Part shown: piece by piece, positions 34,527 through 43,461 of the stretch | Layout: the number at the start of each line of letters is the position of its first letter | Numbering within the stretch: position 1 is the first letter of the stretch | Assembly (NCBI RefSeq): GCF_009604405.1 | Contig: NZ_WEGK01000006.1 | Coordinates: 62,001-126,000 of the forward strand | DNA from: Nocardia macrotermitis | Lineage (GTDB): Bacteria; Actinomycetota; Actinomycetes; Mycobacteriales; Mycobacteriaceae | Length of the DNA: 64,000 nucleotides | Direction of reading: 5' to 3' | Program-made: the position numbers and the translations under genes | Notes under the pieces: model-generated | Seen by the model: only the letters and a program-made list of their open reading frames with translations | Databases searched by the model: none | Told to the model about the DNA's origin: nothing

Positions 34527-36248
34527 GTGCGGATGGATCAAGGCATGGCGGCTGACCTGGCTGAAACACCGGTCGGTCCAGCACGATTCGGACTGCTGGC
34601 GGCGGGAGTGGCGGGAGCGGCGTTGCGGGTCGCTCCCGGGCCGGTGGGGGAGCGAGCCTGGACCGATGGCCGGGTGATCTTCCTCGACGCCGAATCGACT
34701 GTGCCCGAGCAGATTACGGCGATAGCGGTGCAGGCGTCGATGGTCGCCGCGGGGAGTTTCGACTCCGAGGTGGTGCGGCGGCTCGTGCGACGGCCGTTTC
34801 CGGTACTCCAGCGGTATCTGCTGCTGGAGGGGCATCGCGCGCTGGCCGCAAACGCCGATCTGCTGCCGGTCGTGGCCGGGTCGCTGTTCGATCCGGAGAC
34901 CGCCGAGCTGTCCGATTGCGCTGCAACATCATTGGCGCTCGCGATGGGTAAACACCCGCTGGACGATCCGCCGCGGGAGTTCGGCGCGATTCATCCCAAG
35001 CGACTGTTGACCGCGCAGGAGAAGCTCGCCGAACGAGCGGCCCCCGACGCCCGGCCGCCCGACTCGGCCGATCCCGAGGACGAATCGCCGGACGAGCAGG
35101 ACGACGATGAGTCCGGCGGCAAGCTGCCCGCGCTGTTCGACAATGTGGTCGGCGGGCAGGGACCGCTGGCCCGGCTGTTCCGCCGAATGCTGAGCCTCGG
35201 CCGGGAATCCGAAGGCGGCATCACCGGCGGTGGTGTCCCGAAATCGGCTCGGGCACTGGTGAAACCGGGCCGCATCAACACCGGCGGCACCGGTACCCCG
35301 ATCGCGGCCGATGCCGTGGCCGACCTCCGTCGCGACGGGCTGTCCTATCCGGAATGGGACGTCCACCGCCGCCGATACCGGCCCGGCTGGTGCACGGTCG
35401 CCGAATCCGATCCCCGTCCCGGAGACCACCCGATCCCGCTCGCCCCCGTGAGCAACGCCCTGATGCGCGCCCTGGCCCGTTTGCGCTCGAGCCTCGATCA
35501 CAAGCATCGCCGCATGCAGGGCGACGACATCGACGTGGACGCGGTGGTGGACGAACGCGTGCAACTACTGTCGGGCGCATCACCGGACGGCGCGGTCTAC
35601 ATCGAAAGCGTCAGGTGCACACCGGATCTGGCAGTGGTCGTACTGCTCGACATCTCCGGCTCGGCCGCGCTGCCGAGCATCTCCGGCGGCACCGTGCACG
35701 ATCAGCAGCGCACCGCGGCCCTGATGCTGACTTCGGCGCTGCACGCGCTGGGTAATCGGGTGTCGCTCTATGGGTTCTACTCCCAGGGCCGATCGGCGGT
35801 CCGGGCATTGCGGGTCAAGCGATTCGACGATCCACTGGACGCCGCCGCACTGCGCAGACTCGCGGCACTGGAGCCCGCGGCCTACACGAGAATGGGTGCG
35901 GCGATCCGCCACGGCACGACCATCGCGGGCGAATATCGTTCCGCCGCAAGAACACTACTGGTAGTGCTGTCCGACGGCCTCGCCTACGACCACGGCTACG
36001 AAGGTGCGTACGCCGAGTCCGACGCCCGGCGCGCACTGTCCGAGGCGCGCCGCCAGGGCATCGGATGCGTCTGCATGAGTGTCGGATCGGAGACCGAAAC
36101 CGATGCGCTGCGAAGAGTTTTCGGCACCGCCGCGCACGCCGCCGTCGCGCACCCGGGGGAGGTGTCGCAGGTGGTCGCACCACTGTTCCGGGATGCGTTG
36201 CGCTCCGCGGATCTGCGTCGACGGATATCCCGGGCACGCGCGTCGTGA
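34527..36248 (+). CDS. VWA-domain protein of the CbbO/NorD type
   Basis: 573 residues. The C-terminal von Willebrand A domain (about 370-560) has the metal-site motif DISGS near 375 and VVLSDG later. The N-terminal half is acidic and low in complexity around 170-200 (repeated Asp/Glu). CbbO and NorD proteins pair with a MoxR AAA+ partner to remodel or metallate an enzyme. The partner here is the next gene. Start GTG 34527 has GGAGG 5 bases upstream; ATG 34533 is possible. Confidence 0.87.
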   Translation: MRMDQGMAADLAETPVGPARFGLLAAGVAGAALRVAPGPVGERAWTDGRVIFLDAESTVPEQITAIAVQASMVAAGSFDSEVVRRLVRRPFPVLQRYLLLEGHRALAANADLLPVVAGSLFDPETAELSDCAATSLALAMGKHPLDDPPREFGAIHPKRLLTAQEKLAERAAPDARPPDSADPEDESPDEQDDDESGGKLPALFDNVVGGQGPLARLFRRMLSLGRESEGGITGGGVPKSARALVKPGRINTGGTGTPIAADAVADLRRDGLSYPEWDVHRRRYRPGWCTVAESDPRPGDHPIPLAPVSNALMRALARLRSSLDHKHRRMQGDDIDVDAVVDERVQLLSGASPDGAVYIESVRCTPDLAVVVLLDISGSAALPSISGGTVHDQQRTAALMLTSALHALGNRVSLYGFYSQGRSAVRALRVKRFDDPLDAAALRRLAALEPAAYTRMGAAIRHGTTIAGEYRSAARTLLVVLSDGLAYDHGYEGAYAESDARRALSEARRQGIGCVCMSVGSETETDALRRVFGTAAHAAVAHPGEVSQVVAPLFRDALRSADLRRRISRARAS

Positions 36249-36309
36249 AACATCGATAGTGCTGTCGCGCAAGCAATCCCGGAAGACTACCGAGAAAGGT
36301 CAGGACGAG

Positions 36310-37098
36310 ATGGAGACCTCCGTTCGCCCCTACTATGTACCGGTCGGCAACGAGGAACGAGTCTTCCTCGCGGCCTTCCGGCAGGGCCTGCCGATCATGC
36401 TCAAGGGTCCGACCGGCTGCGGTAAGACCCGATTCGTGGAGGCCATGGCCCACCAGGCCGGACGTCCGCTCATCACCGTGGCCTGCCACGACGACCTGTC
36501 CACCGCCGACCTGGTCGGCCGATACCTGTTGCAGGGCGGGGAAACCCGCTGGGTCGACGGCCCGCTGACAAGGGCCGTGCGCGAGGGCGCGATCTGCTAT
36601 CTCGACGAGGTGGTCGAGGCCCGGCAGGACACCACCGTGGTCCTGCACCCGCTGGCCGATCATCGCCGCCAGCTCCCCATCGACCGGCTCGGGGTGACTC
36701 TCGATGCCGCCGAAGGGTTCTGCCTGGTGGTCTCCTACAACCCCGGATATCAGAGCGTCCTCAAGGATCTCAAGGATTCCACTCGCCAGCGCATGATCGC
36801 CATCGAATTGGGTTATCCCCCAGCGGAAATCGAGGAGAAGATCATCGCCGTCGAGGCCGCCGCCGATCAGCGCGCCGCCGCGCAACTGGTCCGCATCGGC
36901 CGCGCCGTCCGTCAGGCCGACGCCCCCGGACTGCGCGAGGTCGCTTCGACCCGGGTCCTGATCAGCGCGGCCAAACTCATCGCCGAGGGTCTTGCCCCCG
37001 GCGATGCCGCCCGCGCCGCCATCGCCGGACCACTCACCGACGACCCGTTGGTCGCCGCGAACCTCACCGCCGTGATCGACGCCTACCTCCAGGAGTGA
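36310..37098 (+). CDS. CbbQ/NirQ/NorQ-type MoxR AAA+ ATPase
   Basis: 262 residues. Walker A GPTGCGKT lies at about 33-40, Walker B ICYLDEVVEA near 100, and the VVSYNPGYQS sensor segment near 140, all typical of CbbQ/NorQ. It forms a hexameric activase with the VWA protein encoded 61 bp upstream. The client is unknown. P450, the metal-dependent amidohydrolase and the AveC-like protein are the candidates in the regulon. Confidence 0.92.
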   Translation: METSVRPYYVPVGNEERVFLAAFRQGLPIMLKGPTGCGKTRFVEAMAHQAGRPLITVACHDDLSTADLVGRYLLQGGETRWVDGPLTRAVREGAICYLDEVVEARQDTTVVLHPLADHRRQLPIDRLGVTLDAAEGFCLVVSYNPGYQSVLKDLKDSTRQRMIAIELGYPPAEIEEKIIAVEAAADQRAAAQLVRIGRAVRQADAPGLREVASTRVLISAAKLIAEGLAPGDAARAAIAGPLTDDPLVAANLTAVIDAYLQE

Positions 37099-37201
37099 TC
37101 TCCGGTATCCCGTTGTCCACGTGCCGATTTCCGGCACATCACCACCCACCGGTGCCGCACGAGTCGATGCGGCACCCGCCCAGCCGAGAAAGCAGAAGCC
37201 C

Positions 37202-38680
37202 ATGTCCGACACGGCGACAACAGATTTCGAACCCCGCATGCTCATCGACGGCCGCCTCACCGACGGCGAGGCGGGTCGCTTCCCGGTCATCAACCCGGCC
37301 ACCGAGCAGGTGCTGGGCGAGGTCGCCGACGCCTCACCCGCCGATATGCGGCGGGCCATCGCCGCAGCACGCAGCGCCTTCGACCACACCGACTGGTCCA
37401 CCGATCGCGCCCTGCGCCGACGCTGCCTCGAACAACTTCAGGACGCGCTGGAGAACGACCGAGAAGCGTTGCGGGAGGAGCTGATCGCCGAAGCGGGCTG
37501 CCCCCGGGCGATCACCTTCGGCCCGCAACTCGACGCCCCGCTGTCCGACGCGCTGAAGGTTCCGGCCAAACTCATCGACGACTATCCGTGGGAGACCGAT
37601 CTCGGCGATATGTACGTCCCGGTGACCGGCCGCGAGACCAAACGGGTGGTGTGGCGGGAGCCGGTCGGCGTCGTCGGCGCGATCGTGCCCTGGAATTTCC
37701 CCTTCGAGGTGAGCATCCACAAACTCGCGCAGGCGCTGGCCGCCGGTAACACCGTGGTCCTCAAACCCGCGCCCGACACCCCGTTCAACGCGACCCGCAT
37801 CGGTCGGCTCATCGCCGAACACACCGACTTCCCGCCGGGCGTGGTCAATATCGTCACCGCCGCCGATCACCTTGTGGGAGAACAGCTCACGCTCTCCCCA
37901 CAGGTCGATCTGATCTCCTTCACCGGTTCCACGGCGGTCGGCCAGCGCATCATGGAGAAGGGCGCGGCCACCATGAAACGCCTGTTCCTGGAACTGGGCG
38001 GCAAATCCGCGAGCATCGTGCTGGACGACGCCGACTTCGGCCAGGCGCTGCTGCTCGGACTCGCCCCCTGCCTGCACGCCGGGCAGGGCTGCGCCAATCC
38101 GACCCGGCTGCTGCTGCCCCGCGCTCGATACGCCGAGGGGGTGGAATTCCTCGAGGCGATGTACCGCGGCATCGAACCGGGCGATCCGCAGGATCCCGCG
38201 ACCCTGTGCGGCCCGGTCATCTCCGCGCGGCAGCGGGACCGGATTCGCGGCTACATCGACAAGGGCGTCGCGGAAGGCGCGCGACTGGTCGTCGGCGGCA
38301 ATACCTCGCCGTTCGAGCACGGATTCTGGGTCCGCCCAACACTTTTCGCGGATGTGGACAACGGTATGACGATCGCCCAGGAGGAGATCTTCGGCCCGGT
38401 TCTCGCGGTCATCGCCTACGACGACGATGACGACGCCGTGCGCATCGCCAACGACAGCCGCTACGGCCTGGCGGGCAACGTCATGTCCGCCTCCTTCGAG
38501 CGTTCGATGTCGGTGGCGCGCCGGCTGCGCGCCGGATTCATCGGCGTGAACGGCGGTGTCGCCTACGGCGCCGACGCCCCCTTCGGCGGCTACAAGTTCA
38601 GCGGCGTCGGCCGCCAGAACGGCGTGGCCGGATTCGATCAGTACACCGAGATCAAGTCGGTCGGATATCCCGTCGACTGA
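37202..38680 (+). CDS. Aldehyde dehydrogenase
   Basis: 492 residues. The NAD-dependent aldehyde dehydrogenase signature is complete: PWNFPFEVSIHK, FTGSTAVGQ, the general base in LELGGKSA, and the catalytic cysteine in HAGQGCANPTR. The C-terminus has the GGYKFSGVGR motif. It is last in the operon starting at 32174 and is followed by a terminator. It probably oxidises an aldehyde intermediate of the pathway to an acid. Confidence 0.94.
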   Translation: MSDTATTDFEPRMLIDGRLTDGEAGRFPVINPATEQVLGEVADASPADMRRAIAAARSAFDHTDWSTDRALRRRCLEQLQDALENDREALREELIAEAGCPRAITFGPQLDAPLSDALKVPAKLIDDYPWETDLGDMYVPVTGRETKRVVWREPVGVVGAIVPWNFPFEVSIHKLAQALAAGNTVVLKPAPDTPFNATRIGRLIAEHTDFPPGVVNIVTAADHLVGEQLTLSPQVDLISFTGSTAVGQRIMEKGAATMKRLFLELGGKSASIVLDDADFGQALLLGLAPCLHAGQGCANPTRLLLPRARYAEGVEFLEAMYRGIEPGDPQDPATLCGPVISARQRDRIRGYIDKGVAEGARLVVGGNTSPFEHGFWVRPTLFADVDNGMTIAQEEIFGPVLAVIAYDDDDDAVRIANDSRYGLAGNVMSASFERSMSVARRLRAGFIGVNGGVAYGADAPFGGYKFSGVGRQNGVAGFDQYTEIKSVGYPVD

Positions 38681-38742
38681 TGTGGACGCCGGGGGTTACC
38701 TGCGCTGGTACGACTACCACGTGTGAAATACGCGGTGCCGCA

Positions 38743-38772
38743 ATCTCTTCGGCGCAGTCGTGCCGAAGAGAT
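38743..38772 (+). terminator. Terminator after the aldehyde dehydrogenase gene
   Basis: ATCTCTTCGGC (38743-38753) and GCCGAAGAGAT (38762-38772) form a perfect 11-bp stem with an 8-base loop, 63 bp past the stop codon. The rest of 38681-38957 holds no gene I can support. Confidence 0.65.
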
Positions 38773-38929
38773 CGGGCAGGTGGTTCGCGGGCCGGCGCTG
38801 GCAGGCTGCTCGTATTCCGGCCGACCGGTCGTCGCATGCGGCCGGACTCGGGCGGCTGGCACTCTCGAATCGGTCGGCGCGGTAGTGATCTCCGGCGGTC
38901 CGGTTCGCAGTGCTGGACCGAAACCGTCA

Positions 38930-39140
38930 CTACTGCAACGGATCAACCCCGAGACGCTCACAGATCCCGAAGACCTCCTCGAAGATCGACCCCGGTGTCC
39001 GCGCCGTCGCCGCGCATGCTGCCGCCGAGATCGTTGACCACGACCGCCGCGCCCCGCGCCGCCAGTTCCCTCGCGTAGAGCCGCCCCAAACCGCGGCCCG
39101 CTCCGGTCACGATGGCGACCTGGCCGGTGAAGTCGATCAT
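38930..39140 (-). pseudogene. Truncated SDR gene remnant
   Basis: From ATG 39140 the first 48 codons are a clear short-chain dehydrogenase N-terminus, with VAIVTGAGRGLG and VVVNDLGG. The frame ends at TGA 38958 after 60 codons, far short of about 280. A neighbouring frame continues as GSIFEEVFGICERLGVDPL to TAG 38930, suggesting that a deletion joined the SDR start to the tail of another gene out of frame. Operator copy C is still in place 18 bp upstream of the start, so the gene once belonged to the regulon. Confidence 0.75.
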
Positions 39141-39156
39141 TCCCGTTACGGTACAG

Positions 39157-39174
39157 CGGAACGAATATTTGGTC
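39157..39174. promoter_or_regulatory. Operator copy C of the catabolic regulon
   Basis: CGGAACGAATATTTGGTC, identical to the minus-strand reading of copy A. It lies directly upstream of the truncated SDR start and about 264 bp before the PucR gene. It is now perhaps a relic or serves the PucR promoter. Confidence 0.7.
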
Positions 39175-39437
39175 AACGAATCCGGGCGGGAAGGCGTGCC
39201 GTGTGCTGCCGGATTGCCTGCCCGCATTCGGTCGAGATACCCGCGCTGCCTGCGGAAATATAATTCTCAACTACTGCATACGACGTTGTACTTCGGGAGC
39301 CGATCCGTTATCGTTGGACGACGCGGCCGAAGGGTGGCCGCGGGGCGATGGCGCCGGGTATCACGCGCCGTCCCCGGATGCCGGCGTGCTGCGGCGTCCC
39401 ACGACAAGGCGAAAGCCTTTCTACAGCAAGCGATTCG

Positions 39438-40631
39438 ATGTCGACGAGAGCTGTATCCGGCGGTAGTGCCGCCGAGCGGGCGGTATCGGGTGCCTTCCGC
39501 GAACTGATCGAGTGCCTGCGGTGCGGTGACGGTATCTCCGCCGCCATCCGGCAGTTGGAGGCCGCGGCCACCGGCTGGGCGGCCACCGGGGTCACCCTGC
39601 GCGCGTTCAATGCCGAGCTACAGGCGTCGCTGACCGAGGCCGTTCGCGGCGTCGTGCGGTCGGCCGCGCTCACCGGCGACGCCGAATCCGTGGTCGAGAT
39701 CATCATCTCCGCGACCGCGGTGGTCGCGGACATCCATCACCGGATCTGGTGCGACGGCCGGTTGGGGGAGATGCAGTCGCTCGCCGGGGCGTTGCTGTCG
39801 GGTGAGAATCCGCTGCGATTGTCGCGGGAGAGCGGCATCGCGGTCGCCGGATCGTACTGGGTGGTGGCGTTGTCGGTGCCGCCCGGCGCCGCACCGGCCG
39901 CCGAACCCGTGTTGCGGCGGATCCGGATCGAACTGGCCGAACGCTACGGCGACCGGGTGCTGCCCCGGTTGTCCGCGGCCGGTGGCACCATCCTGGTTCC
40001 GGCTATCGACGCGGCGGATCCGCCGGCCTCGCTGGTGTCCGAATTATCCGCTGCCGCACAGGTTCCGGTCACCGCGGCGGGGGTGTGGGCCGCGCGGCCC
40101 GATATCCCGGCCGCGGCCCGGCAGGCGCACGATCTGCTCGAACTCGCGCTGCTGTTCGGCCGCACCGGCCGCTGGCACACCTTCGCCGATCTGGCCCTGG
40201 AATATCAGCTCACCCGGCCCGGCAGCAGCCGCGAACACCTTGCGGCACTGCTGGATCCGCTGTCGAGCCATCCGCATCTCGCGGAGACGCTGCGGCTGCA
40301 TCTGCGCGGGGACCTGTCCCGCCGCCGCATCTCCCAGATGCTGAACATCCACACCAACACCCTCGACTACCGCCTCAAGCGGATCGGTCGGCTCACCGGG
40401 GTGGACCCGTTCAGCTCGGACGGTCAGTGGTATCTGCGCGCCGCGCTCGTCGCGCATACGGTGCTGTCGAGTCCGGTTGCCGCACAGCGAATTCCGAAAC
40501 CGGCCACGCAACATCTGCCGAAATCCGCCGCCCCCAGGCTCGCGGAATCGGCGCCGCAGCACCTCGTGGAGGCCGCCGACGATCAGTCCGCGCGCGCGAC
40601 GACACCGCGAAGTGTGGTGTCGCGCAGGTGA
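39438..40631 (+). CDS. PucR-family transcriptional regulator
   Basis: 397 residues. The C-terminal PucR helix-turn-helix is clear near residue 300 (GDLSRRRISQMLNIHTNTLDYRLKRIGRLTG), preceded by a GGDEF-like middle region (WVVALSVPPG) and an N-terminal helical domain. ATG 39438 is the only good in-frame start and has no strong ribosome site. Its 3' end overlaps the convergent tandem TetR gene by 49 bp. It may activate part of the surrounding catabolic regulon. Confidence 0.85.
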   Translation: MSTRAVSGGSAAERAVSGAFRELIECLRCGDGISAAIRQLEAAATGWAATGVTLRAFNAELQASLTEAVRGVVRSAALTGDAESVVEIIISATAVVADIHHRIWCDGRLGEMQSLAGALLSGENPLRLSRESGIAVAGSYWVVALSVPPGAAPAAEPVLRRIRIELAERYGDRVLPRLSAAGGTILVPAIDAADPPASLVSELSAAAQVPVTAAGVWAARPDIPAAARQAHDLLELALLFGRTGRWHTFADLALEYQLTRPGSSREHLAALLDPLSSHPHLAETLRLHLRGDLSRRRISQMLNIHTNTLDYRLKRIGRLTGVDPFSSDGQWYLRAALVAHTVLSSPVAAQRIPKPATQHLPKSAAPRLAESAPQHLVEAADDQSARATTPRSVVSRR

Positions 40632-41845
40632 ATCAGCGAGGCGCGCGTGCCGATCTCGCCCAGGATGTTCTCCGGAATCCAGGCCACCCCGATCATGCAG
40701 CGGGCCAGCATCTCGTCCGAGGGACTCTCGATCGCGATCTCACCGGATCGAATTCCCTTGGCCAGCAACGCTTTCATCTGCCGCACACGTTTGCCGAAGA
40801 GCCAGCCCGGATTCGGGGTGTCCGGCGGGGACTGCCGCATCCAGGCCAGCTGGATGCGGAACTCGTCGCCGAACCGGTCGAGCATATTGGTGTTGATCCA
40901 GCTCAGCGCGTCGAGCTTCTCGATCGGTGAGGATTCCGAACGCAGCACATCGGTCCAGCCCACGGCGACCTTCTCGCCGAAGGACTGCATGATCGAGGCG
41001 AGCAACTCCTCCTTCGAGCCGATCACCCGGTACACCGATCCGGTGCCCAGCCCGGCCGCGGCCGCGATATCGCGAATCGTCGTGCTCTCGTAGCCCCGGC
41101 GGCCGAATTCGGCCCGGGCGACCGCGCGGATGTGCGTGGCCTTGGAGTCGTCCTGGTCCTCGGACCAGGTCCGCACGACCGCGTCGGCGGTCAGGAAGGC
41201 CGGGGACGCGTCGAGTGCGGCGTCGGAATGCGTTGCAGTGGCGATACCTTCGAGCAGAATCCGGCAGAACAGCCGGGCCACCTGATCCGCGGCCGCGTTG
41301 TGCCGGATGACATCCAGCCCGACGTGCAGCATGGTCTGGGTGATCCGGTCGGCCAGCAGGTGCAGATCGATGTCGGCCCGCAGGTATCCGGCCCACCGCG
41401 CGGCGCGCAGCGTCTGGAACATGGCCTCCAGGATCGCGGTCGGGCGCTGCCGGGTCAGCTCGATCAGCGTGGGGTTCGAACTGGGGCCCTCGTAGAACGA
41501 CATCTGAAGTGCCGCACGGTGATCCACGGCACAGCCGGCGATCTGCGCGCCCAGGTCGGCGATGCGATCGAAGGGGGAGCGGGCATCGGGCCGATCGAGG
41601 GTGTCCAGGGTGCGCTGGGCGATCTGATCCAGCGCGGCGTGATAACGCTGGAGCAGGCCGACCAGAATCGCTTCCTTGGATTCGAAATGGTGATAGAGGC
41701 TGCCCGGCAGAATGCCGCAGGCGTCCGCGATTTCCTGTAGTGACGTGCGCAAACCCGAGGATGCGATGAGTGATGCCGCGGTCTGCAGAATTTCGGTGCG
41801 GCGGGATCGGTCCTCCTCGGTGCGGCTCACCTGACCACGCGCCAC
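40583..41845 (-). CDS. Second tandem (double) TetR-family regulator
   Basis: About 420 residues holding two complete TetR units. The first HTH is TSLQEIADACGILPGSLYHHFESKEAI near residue 30. The second is STTIRDIAAAAGLGTGSVYRVIGSKEEL near residue 240. Each is followed by a helical ligand domain. Start GTG 41845 has GGAGG four bases upstream; GTG 41830 is an alternative. Lying among the five operator copies, it is the leading candidate for the repressor that binds them. Confidence 0.9.
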   Translation of the reverse strand: MARGQVSRTEEDRSRRTEILQTAASLIASSGLRTSLQEIADACGILPGSLYHHFESKEAILVGLLQRYHAALDQIAQRTLDTLDRPDARSPFDRIADLGAQIAGCAVDHRAALQMSFYEGPSSNPTLIELTRQRPTAILEAMFQTLRAARWAGYLRADIDLHLLADRITQTMLHVGLDVIRHNAAADQVARLFCRILLEGIATATHSDAALDASPAFLTADAVVRTWSEDQDDSKATHIRAVARAEFGRRGYESTTIRDIAAAAGLGTGSVYRVIGSKEELLASIMQSFGEKVAVGWTDVLRSESSPIEKLDALSWINTNMLDRFGDEFRIQLAWMRQSPPDTPNPGWLFGKRVRQMKALLAKGIRSGEIAIESPSDEMLARCMIGVAWIPENILGEIGTRASLIHLRDTTLRGVVARAD

Positions 41846-41941
41846 AACACCTCCACAACATCTCCGCCCCGCGCGTCGCACGGCGGCGGGCCCGGCGGCT
41901 GGGAATACCAATTCTTTGCTCCAACGGTATCACCAGCCGTG

Positions 41942-41982
41942 ATTCCGTACCGGCCGCGGCATTCCGGCCGCCGGTACGGAAT
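41942..41982 (-). terminator. Terminator after the amidohydrolase gene
   Basis: ATTCCGTACCGGC (41942-41954) and GCCGGTACGGAAT (41970-41982) form a perfect 13-bp stem, 13 bp past the amidohydrolase stop codon and before the tandem TetR start. Confidence 0.7.
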
Positions 41983-41994
41983 TCGCGACTCGGA

Positions 41995-43281
41995 TCAGGA
42001 CGAGGTCGGCAGCTGCCTGGCCAGATCCAGGACGGTCACCGTATCGGTGCCGGTCTTCTTGAGCCGTTCGGAGGAGCGGTAGCCCAGATCCACGTCGGTG
42101 GCCTGCGCCCGCAGCGCGCCGACGGTCACCTGGTCCCGGTCGAGCCGGTCGAACATGTCGAAGGAATAGAGTCGCAGCGCATTCTGGTGGGTTATCTTGT
42201 TCACCTGATCGTCGGGCACGCCGTCGAGATGAAAGGCCAGCGTTTCGGGGGCGACCGGCCAGGTGGAATCGGAATGCGGATAATCGCATTCCCAGTTGAG
42301 CATGTCGAGATTGAGTTTGTCGCGCGCCTCGATCCCGAATCCGTCATCGATGAAACACAGTGCGATGCGGTCGAGGAACACCTCGCTCGGGAGTTTGTCG
42401 CCGAAATCCTGGTGGGTCCACGCGCGATGCATCTTGTAGACCCGGTCGATACGCTCGAGAAAGTATGGCACCCAACCGATTCCGCCCTCGGACAGGGCGA
42501 ATGTCAGGTCCGGGAATTTGCGCAGCATCGGCGACCAGATCAGATCCGCGGCGGCCTGCACGATACTCATCGGTTGCAGGGTGACCATGACGTCGACGGG
42601 GGCGTCGATCGAGGTGATGACCACGCTCGACGACGATCCGATGTGCAGATTCACCACCGTGTTCGTATCGCTGCACGCGGCCCAGAACGGATCCCAGTGC
42701 GGGTCGTGCAGCGACGGGTAGTTCAGTTTGGTGGGATTCTCGGAGAATGTCACCGCGTGGCAGCCCTTCGCCGCGGTGCGCCGGACTTCCGCGGCCATCA
42801 GTTCGGGATCCCAGATGGGCGGTAGCGACTGCGGAATCATCCGGCCCGGATAGGTCCCGCACCATTCGTCGATATGCCAGTCGTTGTAGGCACGCAGTAC
42901 CGCCAAGCCCAGATCCTTGTCCTGCGCGCGGGCGAAATACTGCCCGCAGAACTGCGGATAGGACGGGAAATTCAGGGCCGCCGCGACACCGTTGGCGTTC
43001 ATATCGCGAATGCGCTCGTGAATGTCGTAGCAGCCCTCGCGGATTTCGGAGAGTTTGGTGGGTTCGGCGCCGTATTCGTCCGGCGGGCGGCCCGCCACCG
43101 CGTTCAACCCGACGTTGGTCGCCTCCTGGCCCTCGAACACCCAGGCGTCGGTGCCGTCCGCGCGCTGGATGAGCTTGGGCACGTCGTCGGCGTACCTGGC
43201 GGGGATGTGGTTCTCGAACATGTCGGGCGGTTCGACGAGGTGATCGTCGACCGAGACGAGCACGAGGTCGTTCATGTCCAT
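41995..43281 (-). CDS. Metal-dependent amidohydrolase (amidohydrolase_2 type)
   Basis: 428 residues in the ACMSD/decarboxylase-like amidohydrolase family: N-terminal VSVDDHLVEPPDMF (the DxH metal site), a middle HIGSSSS histidine, and C-terminal NWECDYPHSDSTWP with the metal aspartate. These enzymes hydrolyse or decarboxylate ring compounds. ATG 43281 has AGGAG upstream. It is divergent from the SDR gene with operator copy D between them. Confidence 0.9.
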   Translation of the reverse strand: MDMNDLVLVSVDDHLVEPPDMFENHIPARYADDVPKLIQRADGTDAWVFEGQEATNVGLNAVAGRPPDEYGAEPTKLSEIREGCYDIHERIRDMNANGVAAALNFPSYPQFCGQYFARAQDKDLGLAVLRAYNDWHIDEWCGTYPGRMIPQSLPPIWDPELMAAEVRRTAAKGCHAVTFSENPTKLNYPSLHDPHWDPFWAACSDTNTVVNLHIGSSSSVVITSIDAPVDVMVTLQPMSIVQAAADLIWSPMLRKFPDLTFALSEGGIGWVPYFLERIDRVYKMHRAWTHQDFGDKLPSEVFLDRIALCFIDDGFGIEARDKLNLDMLNWECDYPHSDSTWPVAPETLAFHLDGVPDDQVNKITHQNALRLYSFDMFDRLDRDQVTVGALRAQATDVDLGYRSSERLKKTGTDTVTVLDLARQLPTSS

Positions 43282-43372
43282 GCTGCACTCCTGTCCGGGC
43301 TCGGGGTGGTCCGGTGGCGCGAAATCCGTGCGCGACCCCGCTCGCAGACCGCCGCTCATCTGGACTGTAGTC

Positions 43373-43390
43373 CGGAACAGATATTTGGTC
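43373..43390. promoter_or_regulatory. Operator copy D of the catabolic regulon
   Basis: CGGAACAGATATTTGGTC differs from copies A and C at two central positions. It lies between the divergent amidohydrolase and SDR genes, about 72 bp before the SDR start. Confidence 0.7.
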
Positions 43391-43461
43391 AACAGGGTAT
43401 TGTGCTGTGCCGTAAGTGAATAGAATCCGGACAGCAGCAGATCCGGGGTAGGAGTGCGCAC

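Noticed and set aside
34527..37098. Assigning the VWA-MoxR pair to the vWA-MoxR ternary conflict systems
   Set aside because: The proteins match CbbO/NorD and CbbQ/NorQ better, no third effector protein is present, and the operon is metabolic.
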